From Paeniroseomonas aquatica (GTDB lineage Bacteria > Pseudomonadota > Alphaproteobacteria > Acetobacterales > Acetobacteraceae), in assembly GCF_030409335.1 (NCBI RefSeq), contig NZ_JAUFPN010000108.1, positions 63,848-101,518 of the forward strand: 37,671 bases of DNA, read 5' to 3'. The position numbers and the translations under genes were made by a program. The stretch's first letter is position 1. Every line of letters starts with the position of its first letter. The notes below the pieces were generated by a model. It saw nothing but the letters and a program-made list of their open reading frames with translations. It was not told the origin of the DNA and made no database searches. Positions 14,570 to 23,175 of the stretch are shown piece by piece.

Positions 14570-16420
14570 CTAATCGGCCGCGGCCTCCGGGTCGAGCGGC
14601 AGCTCGAGGGTGCAATCCAGGCCGGCGGGCCGCCATTCCAGCGCCACCTCGCCGCCGAGCTGGTCCCGCAGCAGCCGGGCCAGCATGCGCGTGCCGAAGC
14701 CCTGCCGCGCCGGCGGCAGGCCGACCGGCGGCCCGCCGGTCTCGGTCCAGTGCAGCCGCAGCACCGGGCCGGCGCCCCGCCCGGGTGCCGCGGGGCGCCC
14801 CAGCTCCCAGCGGATCGAGAGCAGCCCGGTGCTGGCCGAGAGGGCGCCGTACTTCACCGCATTGGTCGCCAGCTCGTGGATCGCCATGGCGATGGGCTGC
14901 GCCGCCCGGGCCGGGAGGGTCACCGCGGCGCCCTGCAGCTGCGCCCGCGGCCCCGCGTCCAGGCGGTCGAGGAAGCTGAGCAGCTCGCCGCGCAGCAGCC
15001 CGCCCAGGTCGGCCCCGGACCAGTGGTCCGCCGCCAGCAGCGTCTGCGCCCGGGCCAGCGCCATCACCCGTCCCTCGATGGCGCGGACGAAATGCTGGAT
15101 GCTGTCGGCCCGGGTGAGGCGCAGCGCCGCCAGCACCACCGCCAGCATGTTCTTGGCCCGGTGGTCCACCTCGCGGGCCAGCAGGGTCTGCCGCTCGGCC
15201 GCCCGCTTGGCCTCGTCCACGTCGGTCATCACCACCAGCGCGGCGGTGATGCGGCCGGCCGGGCTGCGGACCGGAATGCCGCTGACCCGGCGCCACAGCA
15301 CCCGGTCCTCCGGGTCCCGGAACCGGAAGTCGACATCGAGGGCGAGCTCGCCACGCAGCGCCCGGCTCACCGGGAAGTCCGCCAGGGCGAGGGTGCCGCC
15401 GGCGGCATCGATGGCGGACCAGGGCCCGGCCGAGCGGGTGGCGACCGAGGAACCGCCGGGGTCCGGCAGCAGCCGGCGGAATTCCGGATTGGCGAAGATG
15501 ACCTGCCCGGCATGGCCGATCAGGCCGACGCCGATCGGCAGGTGCTCGAAGGCGGCCTCCAGCCTGCCGGCGTCGCGCAGCACGTGGCGCAGGCGGCGGC
15601 TGTCCTGCACCTCCGCCCGCAGCCGGGCATTGGCGATGGTCAGCGCCCGGGTACGGGCGCCGACCCGGCGCTCGAGCAGGCGGTTGGCCTCGCGCGCCTC
15701 CTCGAGGGAGCGCAGGCGGCCGACCGCGGCGGACAGCAGGTTGGCGTAGCCGCGGAGGAAGGCGGTGTCGCTGCGGGTGAAGCGGCGCGGCACCCGGTCG
15801 GCCACCTGCAGCAGGCCGAAGGGCGGCCGCCCGCGGCCGCCGATGATGATGACGTTGATCAGGGCGCGGACCCCGTTGTCCTTCAGCACCGCGGCATACT
15901 GGAAGCGGTCGTCCTTCTCGATGTCGGCCGAGCTCACCGGCTTGCCGAAGCGGAGGGCGACGCCCTCGGGCGAGGTGCCCTCGACCTGCAGCCGGGTCTG
16001 GCCGACCACGCCGGGCTTCCAGCCGACCCCGGCGCGGATCAGCAGCGCCTGCCCGTCCGGCTGCAATTCCATCACCTTGGCGAGGTTGGTGCCGAGCGCC
16101 TCGCCGGCCAGGCGGCAGGCCTCGGTCAGGATGGCGTCGAGGCTGTCGCTGCGCAGGGCGAAGCGGCCGAAATGCGCCAGCACGCTCTGCTGGCGCAGCA
16201 TCTCCTGGTACCTGGAGCGTTCCCGGTGCAGGCGCCGGCCGTCGGGGTCCGCGCCGGGAGGCCGCTTGGGCCAAAGCGCGGTGTAATCAGGCATGAGGGC
16301 GGCGCCGGCGCGGGGTGCGGGGCGGGCCCCGGGGCGGGCCGGGCGCTCCGGCGTGCCGTCGTTCGGGGAGACCATGCCAAGGGTGGCGCCCTCCGGGTGG
16401 TGCGGCGCCGAAGTATCCAT
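14570..16420 (-). CDS. HWE-family sensor histidine kinase with GAF and PAS domains
   Basis: A soluble sensor kinase of up to 616 residues. A GAF domain spans about residues 85-240 (AGEALGTNLAKVMEL, GVRALINVIIIGGRGRPPFGLLQV). A coiled coil follows (about 240-280), then a PAS domain about 285-400 (AAFEHLPIGVGLIGHAGQVIFANPEFRRLL). The HWE kinase core has the phospho-acceptor box EVDHRAKNMLAVVLAAL near 415, the N-box IHELATNAVKYGALS, the W-x-E signature LHWTETGGPP and GFGTRML. It autophosphorylates on His and signals to a separate regulator; none is encoded nearby. No membrane segment is present. Start is uncertain: ATG 16420, or 16294 (MPDYTALWPKRP), which removes a disordered Pro-rich head. GAF-PAS-HWE kinases often sense light or redox; no bilin cysteine is obvious. 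Confidence 0.85.
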   Translation of the reverse strand: MDTSAPHHPEGATLGMVSPNDGTPERPARPGARPAPRAGAALMPDYTALWPKRPPGADPDGRRLHRERSRYQEMLRQQSVLAHFGRFALRSDSLDAILTEACRLAGEALGTNLAKVMELQPDGQALLIRAGVGWKPGVVGQTRLQVEGTSPEGVALRFGKPVSSADIEKDDRFQYAAVLKDNGVRALINVIIIGGRGRPPFGLLQVADRVPRRFTRSDTAFLRGYANLLSAAVGRLRSLEEAREANRLLERRVGARTRALTIANARLRAEVQDSRRLRHVLRDAGRLEAAFEHLPIGVGLIGHAGQVIFANPEFRRLLPDPGGSSVATRSAGPWSAIDAAGGTLALADFPVSRALRGELALDVDFRFRDPEDRVLWRRVSGIPVRSPAGRITAALVVMTDVDEAKRAAERQTLLAREVDHRAKNMLAVVLAALRLTRADSIQHFVRAIEGRVMALARAQTLLAADHWSGADLGGLLRGELLSFLDRLDAGPRAQLQGAAVTLPARAAQPIAMAIHELATNAVKYGALSASTGLLSIRWELGRPAAPGRGAGPVLRLHWTETGGPPVGLPPARQGFGTRMLARLLRDQLGGEVALEWRPAGLDCTLELPLDPEAAAD

Positions 16421-16444
16421 GTGCGGATGAACCCGGAGGTGAAG

Positions 16445-16472
16445 GAAGTACCCTTGATACCACCGAAGTCAA
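16445..16472 (-). promoter_or_regulatory. Possible promoter of the HWE kinase gene
   Basis: Reading the minus strand, TTGACT (complement of 16467-16472) is followed after 16 bp by TACTTC (complement of 16445-16450), about 25 bases before the ATG at 16420. The surrounding 16440-16520 is A/T-richer than average. The -10 is weak, so the call is tentative. Confidence 0.35.
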
Positions 16473-16623
16473 ATGCGCGGGGAATTTCTACCGCAGGTTA
16501 ATAATTCAACATTCAAGCATATCCGGACCGGCGTCGAATCGGGCTTTCTGCAAGGCCCTGCCGGGCAATCGGGACAGGGGGCGGCTTTCCAACGGGCGAG
16601 TCATTGTCGATACGCGGCCGGCC

Positions 16624-19083
16624 TCAGGCCGGCGCCAGCGCCATCCGCGCCAGCGGCACCGCGATGCGGAAGGTGCTGCCCCGGCCCGGCGCGCTCTCGA
16701 CCGCGATGGTCCCGCCCATGGCCTCCACCACCATCCGCGCCACCGCCAGCCCGAGGCCGGCGCCGTTGTAGCGGCGGGCGCTGGAGGCATCGGCCTGGAC
16801 GAAGGGATCGAACAGCCGCTCCCGGGCCTCGGCCGGGATGCCGATGCCGGTATCGGCGACGGCGATGTCGAGGCGCCAGCCGGAGGCGGTCTCGGCCAGG
16901 ACGGTGGCGCTCAGCCCGATGCCCCCGGCGGCGGTGAATTTCACCGCATTGTCCAGCAGCTTCACCAGCACCTGGCGCAGCCGGCCGGCGTCGCCGAAGG
17001 CCTCGGCCGGCAGCGCCGGGTCGAGCTCCAGGGTGAAGCGCAGCCCCCGCGCCGCCGCCCGCGCCGCCGCCGGACCGGCCAGCTCGCGCAGCGTCGCGGC
17101 CGGGTCGAAGGCGGTCTCCCGCAGGGTGAGCCGGCCCTGCTCCAGCCGCGCGACCTCGAGGATGTCGTCCACCAGCGCCAGCAGCTGCCGGCCGGCCGAC
17201 TCGATCTCGCGGAGGCTCGCCGCCTGGGCCGGGCCCGGCTGCTGCTGCAGCAGCACCTCGGCGAAGCCGATCACCGCATGCAGCGGGGTCCGCAGCTCGT
17301 GGCTGACGGTGGCGAGGAATTCGCTGCGGCTCCGCAGCGCCGAGGCGGCCGCCGCCTGGGCGGCCTGCTGCTGGCGCAGCGCCGCCTGGCGTTCGGAGAT
17401 GTCGGCATAGGTGCGGATGACCCGGCCATCGGCCAGGTGGCGGCCGCGGATCTCGAGCAGCCGGCCGTCGCGGCTCGGGCGGACATAGGCGCGGTCGGGC
17501 ACGTCGCCGTCGGCGATGGCGTGGCGGGCGTCCAGCTCCAGCTCCGGCTGCGCCGCCAGGTCGCCGCGGGCGAGCTGCAGCCGCAGGATCTCGGCTCCCG
17601 GGGTGCCGGGGACCGCGAGCGCCGGCGGCAGGTCGAGCAGCGCGACGGCGAGGCTGTTCATGATCTCGACCCGATGGTCGGCGCCGAGCAGGATGATGCC
17701 GAGCGGCGCCTGCTCGAAGGCGGCGCTGAGCGCCGCCCGCGCCGCCACCGCCGCGTCGCGGGCGGCGGCGATGGCGGCGGCGGTGCGGCGGGCCTCGGTC
17801 ACGTCGGTCCAGCTGCGGACGAAGCCGCCGTCGGGCAGGTGGTCGACCCGGATCTCGAGCACGGTGCCGTCGGGGCGGGTGCGTTCCCAGATATAGGGCG
17901 CGGCGCCGTGGCTCGGGTCCTGGCTGGCGAGGTGCTCGGGCGGGGCCCGGCTGCCGTATTCGCCGGCCGCCTCCTGCCAGCGGATGATCTCCTCCAGCGG
18001 CCGGCCCGGCACCATCAGCCCGGGCGGCAGGCCGAGCATGTCGCTGACCCGGGCATTCGCCAGCACCACCCGGCCGGCGGCATCGACCATCATGATGCCA
18101 TGCCCGACATGGGCGAAGGTGCCCTCCAGCGCGGCGCGCGAGGCCCGCTCCATCCGGCGCATGCGCGCCACCGCCCCGCAGAGCCCGGCGGTCAGCAGCG
18201 TGAACAGGGCGCCGAGGCCGAGCCATTGCAGCCGGTAGCGGCGGGATTCGGCCAGCACCCGGTCGGCGGCGAGCCGGACCGTGACCAGCAGCGGATAGCC
18301 GGCGACCCGGCGCCAGGTGGCGAAGCCGGGGGTGCCGTCGAGCGCGCTGCTGCGGACATCGGTGCGCTCGACCAGCCCCGCGCGGAAGGGCGTCATTGCC
18401 GCCTCCGGCAGGCGGTCCCCGGGCGCCACGGGCCCGTCCGGGCTGCGGGCGCGGATCACCCCGTCCAGCCCGACCAGCAGGATCCGGCCGTCGCGCAGGT
18501 CGAGCGCCTGGTGCAGCCGGGAGAACAGGGTGGCATCCAGCGCCAGCAGCATGATGCCGCCCGGCTCGCCGGCGGCGGTCCGGAGGCTGCGGGAGAAGGC
18601 GATGATGGGCCGGCCGCTCAGCGGGCCGCGGACCGGCCAGCCGATCTCCAGCCGGTCCGCCGCGGGGTCGCGCAGATGCGCCTGGATATGCGGCCGATCG
18701 CGCAGGTCGAGGGGCTCGGCCAGCGGCCCGTCCCGGGTGGCCAGGGCGAAGCCCTGCGGGCTGACCAGCACCGCGCTGACCGTTTCCGGGTCGCCGCCGA
18801 TGACCGACCAGTCGCCCAGGCTGAATGCCGCCGGGTCGCGGGCGAAGAGGACCTGGCTGAAGCGCAGGGTGGCGTCGATGGCGTCGATGCGGCCGGCGAC
18901 CTGGGCTTCCAGGATCCGGGCGAGGTTGGCGGTCTCGCGCAGGGCGAGGTCGGCGGCGGTGTCGAATTGCCGGCGGATGGTCAGGCCGATGGCCAGCCAG
19001 AGCAGCCCGACCGCCAGCGCGGCGAGCGCCAGCCCGGCCCGGTCGCGGCGGATCGGGCGGAAGCGGGGCGGCCTCAGGGCCAT
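16624..19083 (-). CDS. Membrane sensor histidine kinase with periplasmic sensor and two PAS domains
   Basis: An 819-residue kinase. A membrane span (LALAALAVGLLWLAIGLTI, about 17-35) precedes a periplasmic Cache-like sensor region (about 40-270). A second span follows (LQWLGLGALFTLLTAGLCGAV, about 288-308). Then come two PAS modules (about 320-430, FAHVGHGIMMVDAAGRVVLAN; and 455-570, AFEQAPLGIILLGADHRVEIMN). The transmitter contains the H-box EFLATVSHELRTPLHAVIGFAE near 590, the N-box LLDNAVKFT, DTGIGIP and GAGLGLAVA. No receiver domain and no adjacent response regulator. It lies tail-to-head behind the HWE kinase with a 200-bp gap, and divergent from the ABC ATPase gene. The pair brackets the distance between binding protein and transporter, suggesting but not proving a sensory link. 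Confidence 0.9.
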   Translation of the reverse strand: MALRPPRFRPIRRDRAGLALAALAVGLLWLAIGLTIRRQFDTAADLALRETANLARILEAQVAGRIDAIDATLRFSQVLFARDPAAFSLGDWSVIGGDPETVSAVLVSPQGFALATRDGPLAEPLDLRDRPHIQAHLRDPAADRLEIGWPVRGPLSGRPIIAFSRSLRTAAGEPGGIMLLALDATLFSRLHQALDLRDGRILLVGLDGVIRARSPDGPVAPGDRLPEAAMTPFRAGLVERTDVRSSALDGTPGFATWRRVAGYPLLVTVRLAADRVLAESRRYRLQWLGLGALFTLLTAGLCGAVARMRRMERASRAALEGTFAHVGHGIMMVDAAGRVVLANARVSDMLGLPPGLMVPGRPLEEIIRWQEAAGEYGSRAPPEHLASQDPSHGAAPYIWERTRPDGTVLEIRVDHLPDGGFVRSWTDVTEARRTAAAIAAARDAAVAARAALSAAFEQAPLGIILLGADHRVEIMNSLAVALLDLPPALAVPGTPGAEILRLQLARGDLAAQPELELDARHAIADGDVPDRAYVRPSRDGRLLEIRGRHLADGRVIRTYADISERQAALRQQQAAQAAAASALRSRSEFLATVSHELRTPLHAVIGFAEVLLQQQPGPAQAASLREIESAGRQLLALVDDILEVARLEQGRLTLRETAFDPAATLRELAGPAAARAAARGLRFTLELDPALPAEAFGDAGRLRQVLVKLLDNAVKFTAAGGIGLSATVLAETASGWRLDIAVADTGIGIPAEARERLFDPFVQADASSARRYNGAGLGLAVARMVVEAMGGTIAVESAPGRGSTFRIAVPLARMALAPA

Positions 19084-19323
19084 GGGACTCTCGGCTCCCC
19101 GGCAGAATCGGGCATGTGGTTCACCAGCGCGGCAGGCGCTCTAGCATATCTGTGGTTGCAGCGGGGCCGTTTCGTTGGACCAATCGGCGGCGGCCCGGCG
19201 GAAAGCCGGCGGACTGAGGCATTCCTGCCGATCCGGCCCGGGGCGGGGTTGCCGCGCTCCGGCCGGCGGCCGCATCCTGGCGCCGATGCCGCCCCGCCCT
19301 CTCCCATCATGGCCCCTGCCCGC

Positions 19324-20097
19324 ATGACGCTGGTCGCGCTCGAAGGGGTGGGCAAGCGCTTCGCCAGCGGCACCCAGGCGCTGGCCGGGGTGGAGCTGCG
19401 GATCGAGGCGGGGGAATTCCTCGCCATCCTCGGCCCCTCCGGCTGCGGCAAGTCGACCCTGCTGCGGCTGATCGCCGGCCTGGCGGCGCCCACCGAGGGG
19501 GTGATCCGCCGCGCCGCCTCCCGCCAGGTCGGCTTCGTCTTCCAGGACCCGACCCTGCTGCCCTGGGCGGATGCGCTGGGCAACGTGCGGCTGCCGCTGC
19601 GCCTCGCCGGGGTCGACCGGGCGGAGCAGGAGGCGCGGGCGGCGGCGGCCATGGCCGCGGTCGGGCTGGCCGGCTTCGAGCGGGCCTGGCCGCGCGAGCT
19701 CTCGGGGGGCATGCGGATGCGGGTCTCGATCGCCCGGGCGATGGTGACCCGGCCGAGCCTGCTGCTGATGGACGAGCCCTTCGCCGCGCTCGACGAGCTG
19801 ACCCGGCACCGGCTGAACGACGACCTGCTCGGGCTCTGGGCCGGCAGCGGCGGCGCCGATGGGACGACCGTGGTCTTCGTCACCCATTCGGTCTTCGAGA
19901 GCGTCTACCTCGCCTCCCGCGTCATCCTCATGGCGGCGCGGCCCGGGCGGGTGGTGGCGGAGATGCCGGTGGTGCTGCCGGGCGGCGTCCCGGGGGGCGC
20001 GGCCGCGCCGCGGCCGGCCGGGTTCCGCACCTCGGCGGACTACGCCGCGCTGTGCCGGCAGGCGACCGAGGCGCTGGAACGGGCGATGGCGCCGTGA
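19324..20097 (+). CDS. ABC transporter ATP-binding protein, SsuB/TauB/ThiZ-like
   Basis: A 257-residue nucleotide-binding subunit for a nitrate/sulfonate/pyrimidine-type importer. Walker A GPSGCGKST lies near residue 38, Q-loop FVFQDPTLLPW near 78 (the LLPW is typical of the TauB/SsuB branch), signature LSGGMRMRVSIARAM near 125, Walker B LLLMDEPFAALDELTR near 145 and the switch His in VFVTHSVFE near 185. The start is ambiguous: ATG 19324 begins at the usual MTLVALEGVGKRF, ATG 19309 would add five residues; neither has a clear ribosome site. The stop overlaps the permease start (GTGA). The natural partner binding protein is probably the orphan at 13083. Confidence 0.9.
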   Translation: MTLVALEGVGKRFASGTQALAGVELRIEAGEFLAILGPSGCGKSTLLRLIAGLAAPTEGVIRRAASRQVGFVFQDPTLLPWADALGNVRLPLRLAGVDRAEQEARAAAAMAAVGLAGFERAWPRELSGGMRMRVSIARAMVTRPSLLLMDEPFAALDELTRHRLNDDLLGLWAGSGGADGTTVVFVTHSVFESVYLASRVILMAARPGRVVAEMPVVLPGGVPGGAAAPRPAGFRTSADYAALCRQATEALERAMAP

Positions 20098-20873
20098 AGC
20101 CGCAGGACGCCATCGCCCCGGGGATCGTCGGGCTGGCCGTGCTCGGCGGCTGGGAGGGGCTGGTGCGGCACTATGCGGTGCCGAGCTACGTGCTGCCGGG
20201 GCCGGTCGCGATCGGCCAGGCGCTGGTGGCGGACTGGCCGCTGCTGGCCGGCTCGCTGCTGGTGACGCTGCGGATCGCGCTGCTGGCGCTGCTGCTGGCG
20301 GTCAGCCTCGGCGGGCTGCTGGCGGTCGCCTTCGCCCAGTCCCGCTGGGTGGAGCGGGCCTTCTTCCCCTATGCGGTGGTGCTGCAGGTGACGCCGGTCG
20401 TGGCCATCGCGCCGCTGATCCTCATCTGGGTCGACGACGTCACCGTCTCCCTGCTCATCTGCGCCTGGATCGTCGCCTTCTTCCCGGTGCTGTCGAATAC
20501 CGTGCTCGGGCTGAACAGCGCCGACCGCAACCATCTGGAGCTGTTCCGGCTGTATGGCGCCTCGCGCTGGCAGACGCTCTGGCTGCTGCGGCTGCCGGGC
20601 GCCCTGCCCTATTTCCTGGCCGGGCTGCGGGTGGCCGGCGGGCTGGCGCTGATCGGCGCGGTGGTCGCGGAATTCGTCGCCGGCGCGGGGGGGACCGGCT
20701 CGGGCCTGGCCTTCCGCATCCTGGAAGCGGGCTACCAGCTCAAGATCCCCCGCATGTTCGCGGCGCTGGCGCTGATCTCGGCGGCGGGGATCGCGATCTT
20801 CGCGGTCCTCGGACTGGTGCAGCACCTGCTGCTCCGGCGCTGGCACGAGAGCGCGATGACGCCCGAGGGCTGA
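20094..20873 (+). CDS. ABC transporter permease, SsuC/TauC/ThiX-like
   Basis: A 259-residue inner-membrane permease with about six hydrophobic segments. It reads GTG-initiated MKPQDAIAPGIVGLAVLGGWEGLVRHY, then VPSYVLPGPVAIGQAL, the standard BPD transporter entry. The cytoplasmic coupling loop ELFRLYGASRWQTLWLLRLPGALPYFLAGLRV (given in two blocks, about 140-171) contains the EAA-like G. The C-terminal block FRILEAGYQLKIPRMFAALALIS is typical of the TauC/SsuC family. The start GTG at 20094 overlaps the ATPase stop by four bases, a much better fit than the ATG 14 codons upstream inside the ATPase. Periplasmic binding partner is not adjacent. Followed directly by a hairpin terminator. Confidence 0.9.
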   Translation: MKPQDAIAPGIVGLAVLGGWEGLVRHYAVPSYVLPGPVAIGQALVADWPLLAGSLLVTLRIALLALLLAVSLGGLLAVAFAQSRWVERAFFPYAVVLQVTPVVAIAPLILIWVDDVTVSLLICAWIVAFFPVLSNTVLGLNSADRNHLELFRLYGASRWQTLWLLRLPGALPYFLAGLRVAGGLALIGAVVAEFVAGAGGTGSGLAFRILEAGYQLKIPRMFAALALISAAGIAIFAVLGLVQHLLLRRWHESAMTPEG

Positions 20874-20898
20874 GGCCGGGGCGGGCGCCGCCCCGGCC
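20874..20898. terminator. Perfect 10-bp hairpin between convergent genes
   Basis: GGCCGGGGCG (20874-20883) pairs with CGCCCCGGCC (20889-20898) around a 5-base loop. It begins at the base after the permease stop and lies 6 bp before the end of the convergent BON-LysM gene, so it can serve both. No T-run follows in either direction, as is common in such GC-rich genomes. Confidence 0.65.
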
Positions 20899-20904
20899 GC
20901 CGCC

Positions 20905-21441
20905 TCAGGGCTTCGGCGGGATGCGCAGCACCAGGCCGGGGCCGGGCGCACCACCCGCGAGGACCGGCGCATTGGCCTCCTGCAGGCGGCGCTGGCCGCC
21001 CGGGTCGCCGTAGTGGCGTTCGGCGATCTCGGCCAGGGTCTCGCCCGGCTGCAGCGCGTGGAACAGGCTGCCGGCCGGGCCGAAGCGGGTGCCGGCCTCG
21101 GGCATGGCGGCATGGACGGCGGTCTCGGCCGCCTCGGTGCTGGCGCTGCCGGCCGGCAGCCGGGCGAAGGCGCCGAGGCTGTCGAGCAGGCCGGGGGCCT
21201 GGCCGGCGGTCAGCTGGTCCCGCACCTGGGCGATGCCGGCGAGGTTGCCGGTCGCCAGCACCAGCAGCTCCTCGGCGGCGGCATCGGCGACCCGGCCCTC
21301 CAGCGTCACGGTGTCGCCGCGGCGGGCGATGCGGACGCCCGCATGCGCGACCCCCATGCGGTCGAGCAGGGCGGCGATCGCCTCCGGCGTCGCATCGGGC
21401 AGCGGCTGGCCGGCCTCGGCGGGGAAGTGGTAGCTGGGCAT
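20905..21441 (-). CDS. BON and LysM domain protein (Kbp/YgaU-like)
   Basis: A 178-residue protein. A BON-like domain occupies about residues 15-80 (VRIARRGDTVTLEGRVADAAAEELLVLATGNLAGIAQVRDQL, seen as two blocks). A Pro/Ala/Ser linker follows. A LysM motif lies at about 127-176 (FHALQPGETLAEIAERHYGD and GLVLRIPPK). This order matches E. coli Kbp (YgaU), a cytoplasmic potassium-binding protein, although here the linker is longer (Kbp is about 149 residues). No signal peptide is seen, consistent with a cytoplasmic location. ATG 21441 is preceded by AAGGAGAG. Role in potassium binding is inferred from architecture only. Confidence 0.85.
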   Translation of the reverse strand: MPSYHFPAEAGQPLPDATPEAIAALLDRMGVAHAGVRIARRGDTVTLEGRVADAAAEELLVLATGNLAGIAQVRDQLTAGQAPGLLDSLGAFARLPAGSASTEAAETAVHAAMPEAGTRFGPAGSLFHALQPGETLAEIAERHYGDPGGQRRLQEANAPVLAGGAPGPGLVLRIPPKP

Positions 21442-21523
21442 CAGGCGTCTCTCCTTCGCCCGCGGGAACGTGTGACGGCGGGCCGGGGTTGCCGCCGGGC
21501 CGGGGGCGCCTCACCTCAGGGCC

Positions 21524-22396
21524 ATGCCAGGCCCCCTCCTCGTCCAGCCCGATCCCTCCGACCCGCGGCTGACCCGGCGCGTCTCGGGCCTCGACCACAC
21601 CGGCGCGCGCATCGAGGCGAGCGTGACGGTGGAGCGGCCGCTGACGCTCTACCTGAACGGGCAGGAGATCGTCACCATGATGACCATCCTCGACCGGCCG
21701 GAGGAGCTGGCGCTGGGCTACCTGCTGAACCAGGGCATGCTGCGGCGGGACGATGCGGTCACCGGCATCGACTACGACGATGACCTGCAGGTGGTGGTGG
21801 TGCGGACCGCGCGGCGCACCGACTACGAGGCGAAGCTGAAGAAGAAGACCCTGACCAGCGGCTGCGCCCAGGGCACCGCCTTCGGCGACCTGCTGGAGGA
21901 TTTCGGCGAGCGGACGCTGCCGCCCGCGGCGCTGCGCACGAGCTGGCTCTACGGCCTGCTGAAGGCGATCAACACCCTGCCGACGCTCTACCTCGAGGCC
22001 GGCGCCATCCATGGCTGCGCGCTGTGCAAGGCGGATGCGCCGCTGGTCTACATGGAGGACGTCGGCCGCCACAACGCGGTGGACAAGATCGCCGGCTGGA
22101 TGTTCCGCACCGGCTGCGACCCGGCCGACAAGATCTTCTACACCACGGGGCGGCTGACCTCGGAGATGGTGATCAAGACGGTGCGCATGGGCATCCCCAT
22201 CCTGATCTCCCGCAGCGGCTTCACCGCCTGGGGGGTGGAGCTGGCGCGCGAGGTCGGGCTGACCCTGATCGGCCGCTGCAAGGGCAAGCGCTTCGTGGCC
22301 CTGGCCGGGGAGGAGCGGATCGTCTTCGACGCCGATCTCGCCGCGGTGGGCGAGGAGAATCCGAAGCACTGGCGCAAGAACGGCCGCGATGCATAG
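21524..22396 (+). CDS. fdhD: Formate dehydrogenase accessory sulfurtransferase FdhD
   Basis: A 290-residue FdhD, which passes sulfur from cysteine desulfurase to bis-MGD so that formate dehydrogenase becomes active. Seen are [16 protein letters not shown] (about 38-53), the catalytic loop [11 protein letters not shown] with Cys114, and the highly conserved [15 protein letters not shown] (about 178-192) and [20 protein letters not shown] blocks. The E. coli enzyme has a Cys pair (CxxC) in the loop; here only Cys114 remains, while a different CxxC occurs as HGCALC (165-168). Its last 8 bases overlap mobA, so the two are coupled. No formate dehydrogenase structural gene is in the window. Divergent from the BON-LysM gene across 82 bp. 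Confidence 0.93.
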   Translation: MPGPLLVQPDPSDPRLTRRVSGLDHTGARIEASVTVERPLTLYLNGQEIVTMMTILDRPEELALGYLLNQGMLRRDDAVTGIDYDDDLQVVVVRTARRTDYEAKLKKKTLTSGCAQGTAFGDLLEDFGERTLPPAALRTSWLYGLLKAINTLPTLYLEAGAIHGCALCKADAPLVYMEDVGRHNAVDKIAGWMFRTGCDPADKIFYTTGRLTSEMVIKTVRMGIPILISRSGFTAWGVELAREVGLTLIGRCKGKRFVALAGEERIVFDADLAAVGEENPKHWRKNGRDA

Positions 22397-22997
22397 CGTG
22401 CTGGCGGTGGTGCTGGCCGGCGGGCTGGCGCGGCGGATGGGCGGCGGCGACAAGCCGCTGCGGCTGCTGGGCGGCCGGCCGCTGCTGGCGCATGTGATCG
22501 AGCGGGTGGCGCCGCAGGTGGCGGGCATCCTGCTCAACGCCAATGGCGACCCGGCCCGCTTCGCCGGCTTCGGCCTGCCGGTGGTGGCCGACCCGCTGCC
22601 GGACTACCCCGGGCCGCTGGCCGGGGTGCTGGCGGCGCTCGACTGGGCGGCGGCGGAGCGGCCGGAGGTCGCGACCGTGCTCTCGGTGCCGGGCGACGGG
22701 CCCTTCCTGCCGGCGGATCTGGTGCAGCGGCTGGAGGCGGCGCGGCGGGCGGCCGGCGTGCCGATGGCCTGCGCCGCCTCCGGCGGCTGGACCCATCCGC
22801 CGATCGCGCTCTGGCCGGTCGCGCTGCGCGGGGAGCTGCGGGCGGCGCTGCTGGCGGGGGAGCGGAAGATCGACCGCTGGACCGCGCGCTTCGGCTGCGC
22901 CAGCGCCGCCTGGCCGGCGGTGCCGGTCGACCCCTTCTTCAACGCCAATGCGCCGGAGGATCTGGCGGCGGCGGAAGCCCTCTTGCCATCGCCCTGA
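22389..22997 (+). CDS. mobA: Molybdenum cofactor guanylyltransferase MobA
   Basis: A 202-residue cytoplasmic nucleotidyltransferase that attaches GMP to molybdopterin, giving the bis-MGD cofactor used by the DMSO-reductase family, including formate dehydrogenases. The N-terminal signature [25 protein letters not shown] (about residues 9-33) contains the GTP-binding GG and the catalytic [22 protein letters not shown] (near 73) and [13 protein letters not shown] (near 102, metal-binding Asp) follow. The C terminus [18 protein letters not shown] is the normal ending. It overlaps fdhD by 8 bp and is followed by a 41-codon gene and two permease genes in the same direction. Length is normal for MobA. 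Confidence 0.93.
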   Translation: MHSVLAVVLAGGLARRMGGGDKPLRLLGGRPLLAHVIERVAPQVAGILLNANGDPARFAGFGLPVVADPLPDYPGPLAGVLAALDWAAAERPEVATVLSVPGDGPFLPADLVQRLEAARRAAGVPMACAASGGWTHPPIALWPVALRGELRAALLAGERKIDRWTARFGCASAAWPAVPVDPFFNANAPEDLAAAEALLPSP

Positions 22998-23039
22998 GGC
23001 GGACCCATACGCAGGGGATTCGCCCAGGAGACCGCCGCC

Positions 23040-23165
23040 GTGAAAGCCTTCCTCATCGGCATCGCCGCCGCCGCCGGCCTGGCCGCGATCGCCGCCGCGG
23101 TGCTGGACACCGAGGTCCAGCGCAGCGCCGGGGAGCGCTACCAGACGGAGGCCGTGCGGCTCTAG
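23040..23165 (+). CDS. 41-residue single-span membrane peptide in the fdhD-mobA operon
   Basis: A GTG-initiated ORF with AGGAGA about 9 bases upstream. The product starts MKAFLIGIAAAAGLAAIAAAV, one uncharged membrane helix (residues 3-21). It ends in a short polar tail (LDTEVQRSAGERYQTEAVRL) rich in charged residues. It lies 42 bp after mobA and 10 bp before the first half-permease gene. Codon use is as GC-biased as its neighbours. I do not recognise the family. The good ribosome site, the helix-plus-tail design and the tight operon position argue that it is expressed; it could be a subunit or regulator of the permease pair. Confidence 0.6.
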   Translation: MKAFLIGIAAAAGLAAIAAAVLDTEVQRSAGERYQTEAVRL

Positions 23166-23175
23166 CCGCCGCCCC

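Noticed and set aside
16315-19323. Long plus-strand frame upstream of the ABC ATPase
   Set aside because: Antisense to the membrane histidine kinase; the ATPase domain begins only at 19309-19324.
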